Below, in pieces: positions 8,101 through 16,812 of a stretch of DNA of 64,000 bases (position 1 is the first letter of the stretch; each line of letters starts with the position of its first letter). The translations under genes and the position numbers were made by a program. This DNA comes from Lachnospiraceae bacterium (GTDB taxonomy: Bacteria; Bacillota; Clostridia; Lachnospirales; Lachnospiraceae). The stretch is from the NCBI GenBank assembly GCA_910574715.1, contig CAJTCH010000010.1:1-64000 (forward strand), given 5' to 3'. The notes under the pieces were generated by a model that saw only the letters and a list, made by a program, of their open reading frames with translations, was not told the origin of the DNA and made no database searches.

Positions 8101-8129
8101 TTAGACTCCCCGGGGTACGTTTTGTTACA
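8101..8129 (-). promoter_or_regulatory. Probable ECF-type autoregulatory promoter of the sigma/anti-sigma operon
   Basis: Read on the minus strand, a TGTAACA -35 element (8123-8129) is separated by 16 bases from GTCTAA (8101-8106), just upstream of the ribosome-binding site. The AAC in the -35 and GTC in the -10 are hallmarks of ECF promoters. There is no good vegetative promoter in the same place, so self-recognition by the encoded sigma factor is the simplest reading. Confidence 0.6.
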
Positions 8130-8255
8130 GGAATTCTCCTTATTATTCGTATAAGCTGCCAATCAGATGATCAGCCATATAATCAGAGACCTCCATATAA
8201 TCGTGCGGGAACATTGAGAAAATGTCAAGCAGAGACTTAGAAATGAAAAATATTA

Positions 8256-8285
8256 TAGACAACCGGAATGCGGATGTGGTATGAT
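8256..8285 (+). promoter_or_regulatory. Promoter of the DEAD-box helicase gene with a ~130-base leader
   Basis: TAGACA (8256-8261), 18 bases, TATGAT (8280-8285) form a vegetative-type promoter. The leader to the start codon at 8421 is about 130 bases and contains GGTA/TACC self-complementary blocks around 8313-8363. Long structured leaders are common on cold-shock helicase genes, so post-transcriptional control is plausible but not shown. Confidence 0.55.
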
Positions 8286-8420
8286 GAACACCGACACTAT
8301 GTGAATACTCTTTGCTTGGTATCAGGCAGGGGGTATTTTTTATCTTACCAAAGACCGTGCTGTTATAAAGTGTTAAAGTCTATGATGTTCATGTGATAAA
8401 TCAGGAAGGAATGTTTTTAT

Positions 8421-9998
8421 ATGGAAGAAGTAAGATTTGAAGATCTGGGACTGTGTCCGGAGATCATGAGAGCAGTGAAGAAGATGGGTTTTGAGGAAGC
8501 GTCGCCGATCCAGGCAAAAGCGATCCCGGTTATGATGTCGGGGAAGGATCTGATCGGGCAGGCACAGACCGGGACAGGCAAGACGGCCGCATTTGGGATA
8601 CCGCTTCTTGCGAAGATCAATCCTAAGAATAAGAAGCTGCAGGCGATCGTACTGTGTCCGACCAGAGAGCTTGCCATACAGGTAGCGGAGGAGATCCGCA
8701 ATCTGGCGTATTATATGCACGGCATCAAGGTGCTGCCGATCTACGGCGGGCAGGAGATCGTGAAGCAGATCCGCTCCCTGAAGAGCGGCGTACAGTTGAT
8801 TATCGGAACACCTGGACGTGTGATGGATCATATGCGGCGAAGAACGGTGAAGATGGACCAGCTTCACACGGTTGTGCTAGATGAGGCGGACGAGATGCTT
8901 AACATGGGTTTCAGGGAAGATATCGAGACGATATTGGAAGAGGTGCCGAAGGAGCGGCAGACGGTTCTGTTTTCTGCGACCATGCCTAAGCCGATCCTGG
9001 AGATCACGAAGAAATACCAGACGGATGCCGAGCTTATCAAGGTGACCAAGAAGGAACTGACGGTTCCGAGCATTGAGCAGTATTATTATGAAGTAAAACC
9101 GAAGAATAAGGAAGAAGTGCTGTCAAGAATCCTTGATATCTATAATCCTAAGCTATCAGTCGTGTTCTGCAATACGAAGAAGCAGGTGGATCTTCTGGTA
9201 AACGGGCTCTTAGGCAGAGGATATTTTGCCGCGGGGCTGCACGGAGATATGAAGCAGGCGCAGAGAGACCGGGTCATGGAGGGCTTCCGTAAGGGGAAGA
9301 CGGATATCCTGGTGGCGACGGACGTTGCGGCGAGGGGGATCGACGTGGATGAAGTAGAGGCCGTCTTCAACTATGATCTTCCGCAGGATGATGAATATTA
9401 TGTACACCGTATTGGCCGGACCGGAAGAGCGGGACGCGTGGGGCGCTCCTTTTCCTTTGTTTCCGGCAGAGAGGCATACAAGCTTAAGGAGATACAGAGG
9501 TACTGCAAGACGAAGATCTATGCGCAGAAGGTTCCGTCGCTGAATGACGTGGCGAATACCAAGATAGAGAAACTGATGGATACGGTGAACCGGATGATCG
9601 AAGAAGAAGATCTGACCGCATATCTGCAGTTGGTCCAGTCGGAGGTCAATGATTCCGATTATACCAGTATGGATATTGCGGCGGCGCTTTTGAAGCTGTG
9701 CGCAGGGGGCAGCGAAGAGCCCCAGGAGACATTTGCCGATACGGGGGCGGAAGAACCGGGGATGGTCCGTCTGTTTATTAATGTCGGTAAGAAGGATAAG
9801 GCAAGGCCGGGAGATATCCTTGGGGCATTGGCAGGCGAGAGCGGGATTCCGGGCAGAGTCGTGGGCACGATCGATATGTACGATAAATACACGTTTGTAG
9901 AGGTCCCTACAGAGTATGCAAGGGAAATCATCAACTCTGTGAATCATACGAAGATCAAAGGGAAATCAGTGGCAGTCGAGCCGGCCAATCAGAAATAA
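8421..9998 (+). CDS. DEAD-box ATP-dependent RNA helicase with C-terminal RNA-binding domain
   Basis: All helicase core motifs are readable: a Q motif (FEDLGLCPEIM), Walker A AQTGTGKT at residues 48-55, PTREL, GTPGR, DEAD at 154-157, SAT in LFSATMP, and the second-domain motifs VATDVAARGIDV and HRIGRTGRAG. The last ~75 residues (VRLFINVGKKDKARPGDILG onward) form a DbpA-type RNA-recognition domain, as in CsdA/DbpA/CshA. It would unwind short RNA duplexes in ribosome assembly, cold adaptation or mRNA decay. At 525 residues it has normal family length. It is a single-gene unit with its own promoter. Which subfamily name applies (deaD, cshA or dbpA) cannot be fixed from sequence alone. Confidence 0.95.
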   Translation: MEEVRFEDLGLCPEIMRAVKKMGFEEASPIQAKAIPVMMSGKDLIGQAQTGTGKTAAFGIPLLAKINPKNKKLQAIVLCPTRELAIQVAEEIRNLAYYMHGIKVLPIYGGQEIVKQIRSLKSGVQLIIGTPGRVMDHMRRRTVKMDQLHTVVLDEADEMLNMGFREDIETILEEVPKERQTVLFSATMPKPILEITKKYQTDAELIKVTKKELTVPSIEQYYYEVKPKNKEEVLSRILDIYNPKLSVVFCNTKKQVDLLVNGLLGRGYFAAGLHGDMKQAQRDRVMEGFRKGKTDILVATDVAARGIDVDEVEAVFNYDLPQDDEYYVHRIGRTGRAGRVGRSFSFVSGREAYKLKEIQRYCKTKIYAQKVPSLNDVANTKIEKLMDTVNRMIEEEDLTAYLQLVQSEVNDSDYTSMDIAAALLKLCAGGSEEPQETFADTGAEEPGMVRLFINVGKKDKARPGDILGALAGESGIPGRVVGTIDMYDKYTFVEVPTEYAREIINSVNHTKIKGKSVAVEPANQK

Positions 9999-10020
9999 GC
10001 CCCGACAGCAATATGCATTG

Positions 10021-10500
10021 CTATGCTTCCCGCTCGATTCCCTTTGACGAGAGGAATCTTTCGGCATAGGCGTCCCATTCCTTTTCCAGTGTTTTGTCCA
10101 TGGAGAAGGTGTTCATGGAAATGCCTGTGACACATTGAAGGATCGATCCGTCATAATGAAAGTTCAGATATAACCCGGTAATGTCTTTTGGGCTGAAAGA
10201 GGTTATCTGATGTTCCAGGAGGAATGCTTTGAAGTCTCCGGGGGCAAGCGACAGTATGATCTTGAAGTTCAGCGGGGTGCGTTTCCCGCGGATGATGCTC
10301 AGGCAATACTCGCGCAGATCCTTCCAGCAGGCGTAATCCTGCTCCGGCTTCTCATCGAAGAAATCCTTGTGAAGGAAGCCGTCTATGGTATATCTGCAGA
10401 ATGTGGTGATCTCTCCCTCGATCAATGCAAATTGATCGAAGGTATCACGAAGGAGCAGATGAGACATACAAGATTTGGCTGATAATGTAAACAGATTCAT
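10021..10500 (-). CDS. DUF5721-family protein
   Basis: The 159-residue soluble protein has no signal peptide or membrane segment. Its order of conserved blocks (CMSHLLLRDTFDQF, EGEITTFCRYTIDG, RGKRTPLNFK, DITGLYLNFHYD) matches my recollection of DUF5721, a family mostly found in Lachnospiraceae. Its function is unknown. It lies convergent to the DEAD-box gene, with only ~20 bases between stop codons, and divergent from the acetylation operon. The 170-base upstream gap holds promoters for both directions. The family's narrow distribution suggests a clade-specific housekeeping or regulatory role. Confidence 0.75.
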   Translation of the reverse strand: MNLFTLSAKSCMSHLLLRDTFDQFALIEGEITTFCRYTIDGFLHKDFFDEKPEQDYACWKDLREYCLSIIRGKRTPLNFKIILSLAPGDFKAFLLEHQITSFSPKDITGLYLNFHYDGSILQCVTGISMNTFSMDKTLEKEWDAYAERFLSSKGIEREA

Positions 10501-10561
10501 ATAATGATCTCCTTTCCGCTAGGGTGTGTTCTGATGGGTATAATTTTAGTATAGCATATAT

Positions 10562-10590
10562 TTGACTTTTAAGGGGAAAAACAGTACAAT
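10562..10590 (+). promoter_or_regulatory. Vegetative promoter of the polymer-acetylation operon
   Basis: TTGACT (10562-10567), 17 bases, TACAAT (10585-10590) is a near-consensus sigma-A promoter. It faces the SGNH/MBOAT/DHHW operon about 80 bases downstream and may drive transcription through rluF and ligA, because there are no large gaps between those genes. Confidence 0.7.
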
Positions 10591-10670
10591 GTGTACAGAT
10601 TATAAGCTGTATGAATGTAACAGGGCAGCTTGTCTGAACTGTTGTCTGACAGAGGGAGTACGCGGCTATC

Positions 10671-11465
10671 GTGAAGAAACAAGAGAAGAAGACGAAGAAA
10701 AGTGAAGACAGGGATATCGTCCTGCGCATGGCGGTTACTGCCATGATCGTCTGGATGATCTTCGGAGGGATCGTTTTTGCCATAGGCGTGATGAACCCCA
10801 GGGAAGATCCAAGGGCGGGTCTTGCAAGGCTTGAACAGATGGAGGCGGAAGATACGGAAGAGATCGACGGTCAGATCCAGGCGTTAGAGGAGGCAGAGCG
10901 GGCGGCGGATGAGGCGTGGGCCAACAGGCCGCTGAGCGAGAAGTTCGCCAATTCATATGTGATAGGCGATTCAATTGCCCAGGGCTTGTATGAGCATGCG
11001 GTTTTGGACGGTGCATATGTTACGGCAGAGCAGGATACAGGCGTATGCAGATCGGAAGTCAGCATGATCGATAATCATGTTTCAAGAGCGGTGGAGGTAG
11101 GTCCGCAGGTGTTGTTTTTATGCTACGGTCTTAAGGATGTAGAAGCGGCATCGGGGAATGCGGATATATTTGCAATGGCATATAAGAGCGTACTGGACAC
11201 GCTTAAGGAGAAGCTGCCAGAGACAAGGATCTATGTCAACAGTGTTCTGCCGGTCGAGCAGGCTGTGACCGACGAAAACGAGCTGTACGGCTGTATTCCC
11301 GAATATAATGAGAAGCTTAAGGAATTATGCGCCGAAGTGGGCGTGACTTTTATTGATAACAGCAGTCTGGTCAAGGATGAGTACTATTATGAGGATGGGA
11401 TTCATCTGACGGCGGAATACTACACGGAATGGGCGGATCATATGGCTGAGATTGCGGAATTGTAG
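10671..11465 (+). CDS. Membrane-anchored SGNH/GDSL hydrolase
   Basis: The start is GTG at 10671 after an AGGGAG site. A basic N-terminus and one membrane helix (residues ~20-42) put the rest outside the cell. A Glu/Ala-rich coiled-coil stretch (~50-85) leads to an SGNH fold: VIGDSIAQG (catalytic Ser of block I) near residue 97, and DGIHLTAEYY (block V Asp and His) near the C-terminus. These enzymes remove or move acyl groups on sugars. It is the first gene of an operon with an MBOAT acyltransferase and a DHHW-type protein, which points to acetylation of an extracellular polysaccharide or cell-wall polymer. The polymer itself cannot be named. Confidence 0.88.
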   Translation: MKKQEKKTKKSEDRDIVLRMAVTAMIVWMIFGGIVFAIGVMNPREDPRAGLARLEQMEAEDTEEIDGQIQALEEAERAADEAWANRPLSEKFANSYVIGDSIAQGLYEHAVLDGAYVTAEQDTGVCRSEVSMIDNHVSRAVEVGPQVLFLCYGLKDVEAASGNADIFAMAYKSVLDTLKEKLPETRIYVNSVLPVEQAVTDENELYGCIPEYNEKLKELCAEVGVTFIDNSSLVKDEYYYEDGIHLTAEYYTEWADHMAEIAEL

Positions 11466-11490
11466 TAGATAGTAAAGGAAGCTTATATTC

Positions 11491-12897
11491 ATGTTATTTG
11501 ACAGTGTTGTTTTTTTGTTTTCATTTTTACCGGTGGTTCTGATCCTGTATTACCTGGTGCCGGGCAGGCTTAAGGAAGCGGTGCTTCTTCTGGCAAGTCT
11601 GGTATTCTACGCTTGGGGAGAACCGGTGGGGGTACTTGTACTTATATGTTCTGTCATATTTAACTATATCTGCGGGCTGGATATTGCGGGCAAGACGAAG
11701 AACCGCCGCAGAGCAAGGCTTAGTCTGATCATCAATCTGGCGGTGAATCTCGGTGTTCTGGGATTTTTTAAATACGGAAGAGCGGTACTTACTGGTTTGG
11801 GCGCTGTGCTTCCGGTCGATATACCGTATCAGGGAGAGAGGCTGCCGATCGGCATGACTTTCTATACTTTCCAGATATTATCTTATATTATAGAAGTTTA
11901 CAGAGGGAATGTAAAGGCGCAGAAGAATATCATGGACTTTGCGCTTTATGTTACCATGTTCCCGAAGCTTCTTATAGGTCCGGTCGTGAGGTATCCCGAC
12001 ATTGAGAAACAGCTTCATACAAGGCAGCTATCGGTGGGGAAGCTTGGAGAAGGGATGATGTATCTGGTTCTTGGGCTTATGAAGAAGGCGGTGCTGGCGG
12101 ACACGATAGGAGTGGTGTACGCGAAGGTCATATCGCTCGAGACCGGGCAGATGTCTGTACTGAGTGCGTGGCTTGGATGTGCGGCGTTTGCGCTTCAGAT
12201 CTATTATGATTTCAGCGGATATTCGGATATGGCGGTTGGACTTGGGAAGATGCTGGGATTTGACCTGCCGAAGAATTTTGACCATCCTTATATTGCGGGG
12301 AGCACTACGGAGTTCTGGTATCGGTGGCATACGTCTCTTAGGGGATGGTTCCGGGAATATGTGTATTATCCTCTTGGCGGCGGGGAGACAGATGAAGGCA
12401 GGCAGGTGAGGAATATCCTTGCGGTATGGCTTCTGGTCGGTCTGTATCACGGTCTCTCATGGAACTATATAGTGTGGGGATTGTATTGCGGAATCCTGAT
12501 GGCTGCGGAGAAGCTGTTCCTGTGGAGAATGCTGGATGGGCTGCCGGGATTCCTGGGACATATATACAGTATTGTGCTGGTACTGATCGGCTGGGTATTC
12601 TTCTTCAGTCCGGGAATCGGTGAAGCCTTGTCTTATCTGGGAGTCATGTTCGGGGCGGGAGCTTCTGGATTGGTTGACGATCAGGGAATGTACCTTCTGG
12701 TCACGAATCTGTCATGGTTCATCATCATGGTGTTGGGATTGATGCCGTTCATACATAAGGGATTTGACAGCATTGCGGATCAGGGAGACAAGGGCTGGGC
12801 CGTGGTGAATGCCGCGGTATATGCCCTGATTTTTGCGGTGTGTTTTGCGTATCTGACTACGGGACCTCACGGACCGTTTTTGTATCTTGCCTTTTAG
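11491..12897 (+). CDS. MBOAT-family O-acyltransferase (AlgI/PatA/DltB-like)
   Basis: The 468-residue polytopic membrane protein has about 11 hydrophobic segments and the MBOAT signatures: PIGMTFYTFQILSY, FPKLLIGPVVRYPD, STTEFWYRWHTSLRGWFREY and LVGLYHGLSWNYIVWGLY. The last holds the conserved histidine of the family. Proteins of this kind move an acyl group, usually acetyl, across the membrane for attachment to alginate, peptidoglycan, cellulose or teichoic acids. The flanking SGNH and DHHW proteins are the expected partners that receive the group outside the cell, matching the AlgI/AlgJ/AlgX layout. It starts 25 bases after the SGNH gene. Confidence 0.92.
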   Translation: MLFDSVVFLFSFLPVVLILYYLVPGRLKEAVLLLASLVFYAWGEPVGVLVLICSVIFNYICGLDIAGKTKNRRRARLSLIINLAVNLGVLGFFKYGRAVLTGLGAVLPVDIPYQGERLPIGMTFYTFQILSYIIEVYRGNVKAQKNIMDFALYVTMFPKLLIGPVVRYPDIEKQLHTRQLSVGKLGEGMMYLVLGLMKKAVLADTIGVVYAKVISLETGQMSVLSAWLGCAAFALQIYYDFSGYSDMAVGLGKMLGFDLPKNFDHPYIAGSTTEFWYRWHTSLRGWFREYVYYPLGGGETDEGRQVRNILAVWLLVGLYHGLSWNYIVWGLYCGILMAAEKLFLWRMLDGLPGFLGHIYSIVLVLIGWVFFFSPGIGEALSYLGVMFGAGASGLVDDQGMYLLVTNLSWFIIMVLGLMPFIHKGFDSIADQGDKGWAVVNAAVYALIFAVCFAYLTTGPHGPFLYLAF

Positions 12898-12922
12898 GGA
12901 TATTCTGGGAATTCGGAGAAGA

Positions 12923-14089
12923 ATGATGAAACAGAGATCAAACAAAGCCGGAAAACTATATAGAAGAAAAACAGCGGCGGCAGTGCTCCTGGGGATGCTG
13001 GGGCTGATGTTCCTGATTGAGCTGATTCCGATCCAGAGATCATACTCGGGAAAGGAGAACCGCAAGCTCCTGGGACGGCCAGAGATATCTCTTAAGGCGG
13101 TCGCAGACGGGAGCTTTATGAGACAGTATGAGGAGTACCGGTCCGATCAGTTTACGGGGCGGAGCCTGTGGCTGTCGGTGCGGAACGATATGGATCTGCT
13201 GGCGGGAAGGCGGGATTCTAACGGTGTATTCAAGGGAGAGGATCAATATCTGCTGGAAGACGTGGCCAGGCCGGATCAGGAGCAGATGAAGGAGAAGCTG
13301 GATGCCATGGGAGAATTCCGGTCAAGCTACGGTAAGGTTCCCATGTATCTGATGCTGGTTCCGAATTCTGCCAATATTCTGGAGGATAAGCTTCCCAGAT
13401 TCGCGGTCACGGCGGATCAGGAGCAGATCTTTGAAGATATCCGTCAGGAGCTTGGAGAGCAGGTCGTCTGGGTAGATGTCAGCAAGACATTGAAGGAGCA
13501 CAGGAAGGAAGAGATCTACTACCGCACGGACAGCCGGTGGACAACGCGGGGAGCATATTATGCTTTTCAGAAGCTCTCGGAGACTATGGGGCTTGCTCAG
13601 GAGAAGACGCCTAAGTGGCAGGAATATGTGGTTACGAATATATTTAACGGGAATCTGTCGGCCAGGAGCGGATATGGGGGAGGCGTGGAAGAGTCCATCT
13701 ATATATATGACGCAGAGAAGAAGGGGGAAGAACCTCAGATCGTGGTTGAATATGTGGATGAGGGCAGGAAGACGTCTACCCTGTATGACCGGACGAAGCT
13801 TAAGGAAACTGACGCATATAGTCTGTTCCTTGGCGGCGACCATGCCAGGGTAAATATTCGGACTACGGCGGATACTACGGACCGGCTGCTGCTTGTGAAG
13901 GATTCCTACGCGAACTGCCTGATTCCGTTTCTGACGCCTTATTACAGAGAAGTGATCGTGATCGACCCGGCGTATTACAAGGGCAGCCTGGATGATATCA
14001 TGGAAGAGAATAAGATTACAAGCGTATTATTCCTGTATAATGGAAATACTTTTGCAGAGGATGAGAATATAAACGGGGTGCTTAGGTGA
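12923..14089 (+). CDS. DHHW-type, AlgJ/AlgX-like extracellular acetyltransferase partner
   Basis: I choose ATG 12923 because CGGAGAAG lies directly before it; an upstream in-frame ATG at 12887 overlaps the MBOAT gene without a site. A basic N-terminus and one membrane helix (about residues 18-38) anchor it. The domain after it has RTDSRWTTRGAYYAF, which fits the 'DHHW' signature block of the family with Ser-Arg replacing His-His, and VKDSYANCLIPFL, which resembles an SGNH-type block. It should accept acetyl groups exported by the MBOAT protein and move them to the polymer. Its stop overlaps the rluF start by one base. The altered DHHW box is worth noting, since the His of this motif is thought to be catalytic. 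Confidence 0.75.
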   Translation: MMKQRSNKAGKLYRRKTAAAVLLGMLGLMFLIELIPIQRSYSGKENRKLLGRPEISLKAVADGSFMRQYEEYRSDQFTGRSLWLSVRNDMDLLAGRRDSNGVFKGEDQYLLEDVARPDQEQMKEKLDAMGEFRSSYGKVPMYLMLVPNSANILEDKLPRFAVTADQEQIFEDIRQELGEQVVWVDVSKTLKEHRKEEIYYRTDSRWTTRGAYYAFQKLSETMGLAQEKTPKWQEYVVTNIFNGNLSARSGYGGGVEESIYIYDAEKKGEEPQIVVEYVDEGRKTSTLYDRTKLKETDAYSLFLGGDHARVNIRTTADTTDRLLLVKDSYANCLIPFLTPYYREVIVIDPAYYKGSLDDIMEENKITSVLFLYNGNTFAEDENINGVLR

Positions 14090-14835
14090 TGGTAAGGCTG
14101 AATAAATACTTAAGTGATGCCGGAGTGTGTTCCAGGCGGGAGGCAGACCGGTTGATCGAGAGCGGCCGGGTGACGGTTGACGGGATCAGGGCTGTCCCGG
14201 GGATGAAGGTGGAGGCCCATCAGGAGGTCAGAGTCGGGAAGAAGCTGATCGGGGGCGGCGGCAAACGGATCGTCCTGGCGGTGAATAAGCCCGCGGGCAT
14301 CGTATGTACAGAGGACAAAAGAGAGCGGAAGAATATTATCCGGTACTTGAATTACCCTCAGAGGATCACGTATGCGGGCCGTCTGGATAAGGACTCGGAG
14401 GGCCTTCTGATCATGACCAACGACGGAGATCTGATCAATGGAATGATGCGGGCAAGATACGGGCATGAGAAGGAATACAAGGTGACGGTAGATAAGCCGG
14501 TGACAGACGGATTCTTAAGGCAGATGGCAGAAGGTGTCAGGATCACAGACCGGGAGAAGAAGCTTGATGCGGTGACCAGGCCGTGCAGGACGAAGGCGGC
14601 AGGCAGATATACATTTACCATTGTACTGACCCAGGGGCTTAACCGGCAGATACGCAGGATGTGCGAGGCGCTGGGATACCGGGTGACCAGACTGGTAAGG
14701 ATAAGGGTCATGAATATTGAACTTTCGGGACTTAAGACGGGAGAGAGCAGAAAATTAACGGAACAGGAGTTAAAGGAATTATATGAGCGGATCGAAGAAA
14801 GACAGAATGCTGGAGCTGGTGCAGATCTTGGGTGA
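14089..14835 (+). CDS. rluF: RNA pseudouridine synthase, RsuA/RluF type
   Basis: An S4 RNA-binding domain (residues ~2-60, LNKYLSDAGVCSRREADRLI) is followed by the pseudouridine synthase domain with the catalytic Asp in YAGRLDKDSEGLLIMTNDGD and the closing QGLNRQIRRMCEALGY block. The extended NRQIRRMCEALGYRVTRLVR end favours the RluF/RluB subgroup acting on 23S rRNA. The exact target base cannot be set from sequence. The ATG overlaps the stop of the DHHW gene (GTGATG), and its 3' end overlaps the ligA start by 53 bases, so the three are transcribed together. Confidence 0.9.
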   Translation: MVRLNKYLSDAGVCSRREADRLIESGRVTVDGIRAVPGMKVEAHQEVRVGKKLIGGGGKRIVLAVNKPAGIVCTEDKRERKNIIRYLNYPQRITYAGRLDKDSEGLLIMTNDGDLINGMMRARYGHEKEYKVTVDKPVTDGFLRQMAEGVRITDREKKLDAVTRPCRTKAAGRYTFTIVLTQGLNRQIRRMCEALGYRVTRLVRIRVMNIELSGLKTGESRKLTEQELKELYERIEERQNAGAGADLG

Positions 14836-16759
14836 TGCCGGACGCGCCTATTATCAGGAATCCAGGGAGATTATGAGTAATTATGAGTATGATAAGTTGT
14901 ATGATGAGCTTCTGGGGCTGGAGAGAGAGCTTGGGATCACTTTGGCGGGCAGCCCTACGGTGAACGTAGGGTACGAGGTGTTAAGCGAGCTTCCTAAGGA
15001 GCGGCATGAAAGTCCGATGCTTTCGCTGGATAAGACGAAGGAGGTGGAAGAATTAAGGAAGTTCCTGGGAGATCAGAAGGCGCTGATGTCCTGGAAGCTG
15101 GACGGCCTGACCATCGTCCTTACTTATCGTGAGGGGAGGCTCTATAAGGCGGTAACCCGCGGAAACGGAGAAGTTGGCGAGGTGATAACCAACAATGCCA
15201 GGGTATTTAAGAATATTCCGCTTCAGATCGCTTATCAGGGGGAGCTGATCTTAAGAGGCGAGGCAGTGATCGGATACCGGGATTTTGAGCGGATCAATGC
15301 AGAGATCGAGGATGCGGATGCAAGATATAAGAATCCAAGGAATCTTTGCAGCGGTTCTGTAAGGCAGCTCAATAATGAGATCACAGCCAGGAGAAATGTC
15401 AGGTTCTTCGCATTTTCACTAGTGCAGGCGGAGGATGTAGACTTCCATAATTCTAGGGCATATCAGATGGAGTGGCTTAGGGAGCAGGGTTTTGAAGTCG
15501 TCGAGTACCATATGGTGACGGCGGATACGGCAGAGCAGGAAGTTATAAAATTTTCAGAAAAAATCGCGCATAATGATTTTCCGTCGGATGGACTTGTGCT
15601 AATATATGATGATATAGCATATGGTCAGTCTCTTGGACGGACGTCTAAGTTCCCGAGGGATTCCTATGCGTTTAAGTGGGCGGATGAGATCCGGGAGACG
15701 AAGCTTGTTGAGATCGAGTGGAGTCCGTCGAGGACAGGGCTTATTAATCCGGTCGCGATATTCGAGCCGGTGGAGTTAGAGGGTACGACGGTCAGCCGTG
15801 CAAGCGTCCATAATATCAGTATTATGGAGGATCTGGAGCTTGGGATCGGCGACCGGGTCGAGGTCTATAAGGCGAATATGATCATTCCGCAGATCGCGGA
15901 GAACCTCACGCGAAGCGGTGTGAAGGATATCCCTGAGCAGTGTCCGGTGTGCCGGGGGAAGACCGAGATCCGGCAGGTCGCCAATGCGAAGGCGCTGTAC
16001 TGTACTAATCCCGACTGCCAGGCCAAGCATGTGAAGTCGTTTGCTCTGTTCGTCAGCAGAGACGCGCTGAATATCGAAGGACTGTCTGAGGCAACTCTGG
16101 AGAAATTCATTACCCTTGGATATATCCGGGAATATGCGGATATCTTCCATCTGGACAGATACCGGGATGAGATCCGGTCTCTGGAGGGATTCGGGGAGAA
16201 GTCTTATCAGAACTTGATCGACAGCGCAGACAAGGCGAGGACGACGACGCTGCCCCGGGTGATTTATGCGCTTGGGATCGCCAACATCGGTCTTGCCAAT
16301 GCGAAGATGATCTGCAGGGAATTTGGGTATGATGCAGAAGCCATGCTTCGGGCGACGCAGGAAGAGTTAAATGAGATTCCGGGCGTCGGGGAAGTGATCG
16401 CGAAGGCGTTCGTAGATTATTTCTCCTCCGAGCTGCATGTGAGGCGGTTTCGGGAGCTTTTAGAGGAGCTTAATATCCCGGAAGAAAAGGCGGAAGAGGC
16501 GAAGCAGATATTTGCGGGGATTAATTTTGTGATCACCGGCAGTGTGGAGCATTTTGCCAACCGGGGAGAGGTCAAGGAACTGATCGAAAGTCTGGGCGGC
16601 AAGGTGACGGGGTCTGTCACATCCAAGACCAATTATCTGATCAACAATGACGTGACGTCCGCATCATCTAAGAATAAGAAGGCGAACGACCTGGGTATCC
16701 CGATCATATCTGAGGAGACATTTCTTGATATGGTGCAGCAGAATACTGCGGAAGCGTAG
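14783..16759 (+). CDS. ligA: NAD+-dependent DNA ligase, divergent Lachnospiraceae-type LigA
   Basis: The 658-residue protein has the full LigA order: Ia domain (YYQESREIMSNYEYDKLYDE), adenylation domain with the nucleophile Lys in SWKLDGLT, OB fold, four-Cys zinc finger (CPVC ... CTNPDC), helix-hairpin-helix repeats and a BRCT domain (ITGSVEHFANRGEVKELIES). It differs from textbook LigA at usually invariant places: TRGNG for TRGDG, GEVIT for GEDVT, and DGLVLIYDD where motif IV normally reads DGVVIK, so the motif IV Lys is absent. The motif V Lys (AFKW) and the NPRN arginine are kept. It may therefore be a second, specialised ligase beside a standard one elsewhere. The start lies inside rluF with GAGCGGATCGAAGAAAG as a close alternative; ATG 14783 follows AAAGGAATT. 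Confidence 0.88.
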   Translation: MSGSKKDRMLELVQILGDAGRAYYQESREIMSNYEYDKLYDELLGLERELGITLAGSPTVNVGYEVLSELPKERHESPMLSLDKTKEVEELRKFLGDQKALMSWKLDGLTIVLTYREGRLYKAVTRGNGEVGEVITNNARVFKNIPLQIAYQGELILRGEAVIGYRDFERINAEIEDADARYKNPRNLCSGSVRQLNNEITARRNVRFFAFSLVQAEDVDFHNSRAYQMEWLREQGFEVVEYHMVTADTAEQEVIKFSEKIAHNDFPSDGLVLIYDDIAYGQSLGRTSKFPRDSYAFKWADEIRETKLVEIEWSPSRTGLINPVAIFEPVELEGTTVSRASVHNISIMEDLELGIGDRVEVYKANMIIPQIAENLTRSGVKDIPEQCPVCRGKTEIRQVANAKALYCTNPDCQAKHVKSFALFVSRDALNIEGLSEATLEKFITLGYIREYADIFHLDRYRDEIRSLEGFGEKSYQNLIDSADKARTTTLPRVIYALGIANIGLANAKMICREFGYDAEAMLRATQEELNEIPGVGEVIAKAFVDYFSSELHVRRFRELLEELNIPEEKAEEAKQIFAGINFVITGSVEHFANRGEVKELIESLGGKVTGSVTSKTNYLINNDVTSASSKNKKANDLGIPIISEETFLDMVQQNTAEA

Positions 16760-16812
16760 GGAGTTAGCCAGCTGGGCTTAGGTATAGATTGAGCAGAAAG
16801 TGAGGAAAAAAG

